Part shown: piece by piece, positions 5,197 through 5,689 of the stretch | Layout of the letters: the number at the start of each line of letters is the position of its first letter | Numbering within the stretch: the first letter of the stretch is position 1 | Source: Thermoproteota archaeon | GTDB lineage: Archaea > Thermoproteota > Methanomethylicia > Nezhaarchaeales > WYZ-LMO8 | Length of the DNA stretch: 5,689 nucleotides | Assembly (NCBI GenBank): GCA_011605835.1 | Contig: JAAOZJ010000008.1 | Location: 1-5,689 of the forward strand | Reading direction: 5' to 3' | Position numbers and translations under genes: made by a program | The notes under the pieces: model-generated | What the model was told of the DNA's origin: nothing | What the model saw: the letters and a program-made list of their open reading frames with translations, nothing else | Database searches by the model: none

Positions 5197-5689
5197 TTAG
5201 CTCGCCCCTTTGGATCTTCTAATCTTCCTGTACTCTTCAACGAGCTCTTTGAGGCGTTTGATCACGGGTTCTATGTCGTAGATGTTGTAGTGGGGCCCGC
5301 TGACAGGGTCCTCAGCATAAATCTCAAGGCGTATTGGCAGGTCCTTTGTCATCTCTTTTAAGATTTCGGTCGCCTCCTTCACCTTATTCCCTCCCCAAAC
5401 TACGACTACGGGGAAGCCGGGCCTGTCCTTCAAATCCTCTCTGAAGGCTCGCGCGAGCCCCCTCGCTGTGTGCCACATCTCTTGGCTCGATATATTTATG
5501 TCGGCTGCAAAGTAAGCCTCTATACCAGGTTGCGAGAGAATTACTTTCGCGAGCCTGTACACCTTCGATGCTGTCGGGTTTCCACTGCTGTCCGCGTAGT
5601 TTGCGAGCTTAAAGCCGTGCCTGACCAAGGCGTCGGCAGCGAGCATCGACGCCCCTCCGCCCATGCCGTGGAAGCCTATGTACCCCTCG
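5197..5689 (-). CDS. Succinyl-CoA synthetase / ATP-citrate lyase-type ligase, beta subunit, C-terminal part (5' end outside window)
   Basis: The last 163 codons of a gene entering from the right edge encode the C-terminal, flavodoxin-like ligase domain of a SucC-type beta subunit. The N-terminal ATP-grasp domain is outside. Visible blocks, numbered from the first full codon, are EGYIGFHGMGGGAS (1-14), LANY (28-31), SGNP (35-38), AKVILS (47-52) and VVVVWGG (94-100). The GGGAS...LANY...SG...AK-ILS pattern resembles the matching part of ATP-citrate lyase (GGGAS, LANYGEYSG, AKTILS) more than E. coli SucC. The arginine found in SucC and ATP-citrate lyase just before the glycine loop appears to be V97 here. 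It should pair with the alpha subunit at 3976-4872. An ATG at 5664 is internal to the domain, not the start. The acid substrate is unassigned. Confidence 0.85.
   Translation of the reverse strand, partial: EGYIGFHGMGGGASMLAADALVRHGFKLANYADSSGNPTASKVYRLAKVILSQPGIEAYFAADINISSQEMWHTARGLARAFREDLKDRPGFPVVVVWGGNKVKEATEILKEMTKDLPIRLEIYAEDPVSGPHYNIYDIEPVIKRLKELVEEYRKIRRSKGAS

Noticed and set aside
1..5689. CRISPR array, tRNA/rRNA genes, insertion sequence or phage genes
   Set aside because: No direct repeats with spacers, no cloverleaf or rRNA-like sequence, no transposase and no phage protein motif was seen. Genes fill nearly all of the window.

Overview
The window reads as a stretch of an archaeal genome, probably a thermophilic member of the Thermoproteota or a related lineage. 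The evidence is strong GGAGGTGA-type ribosome binding sites, GTG starts, 4-base and near-zero gene spacings, and an archaeal TATA element (TTTATATT) at the expected distance before the one gene with a real intergenic gap. Frequent AGG/AGA arginine codons in a sequence of roughly balanced base composition also fit. The exact lineage cannot be read from the sequence.

Every confident gene lies on the minus strand, so transcription runs from high to low coordinates. In order these are: the C-terminal part of a succinyl-CoA synthetase / ATP-citrate lyase type beta subunit (enters at the right edge, ends 5197); a small 2x[4Fe-4S] ferredoxin-like protein (4902-5195); the matching alpha subunit with its phospho-histidine (3976-4872); a CitE-type acyl-CoA lyase (3059-3970); the alpha (2166-3056) and beta (1484-2146) subunits of a class I fumarase-type hydro-lyase; and, after an AT-rich promoter/terminator region (1425-1483), a DRE-TIM Claisen-type enzyme related to homocitrate, isopropylmalate and citramalate synthases (201-1424). 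The last 200 bases (1-200) hold no confident gene. They contain a small hairpin and perhaps the first 29 codons of another minus-strand gene.

Read together, the first six genes form a compact operon that could hydrate an unsaturated dicarboxylate, activate the hydroxy acid to its CoA thioester with ATP, and cleave that thioester to acetyl-CoA plus a 2-oxo acid. Candidate routes are fumarate-malate-malyl-CoA-glyoxylate, mesaconate-citramalate-citramalyl-CoA-pyruvate, or citrate-citryl-CoA-oxaloacetate. The reverse direction would make ATP. Family membership is clear for each protein, but the substrates are not. Signature residues differ from the textbook families in the ligase (alpha GSLG instead of NCPG, and a missing beta arginine) and in the DRE-TIM enzyme (VESGII instead of HESGIH). 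A ferredoxin gene sits between the two ligase subunits. The most interesting reading is therefore a CoA-dependent hydroxy-dicarboxylate cleavage or synthesis module of unassigned substrate, possibly with an iron-sulfur accessory subunit.
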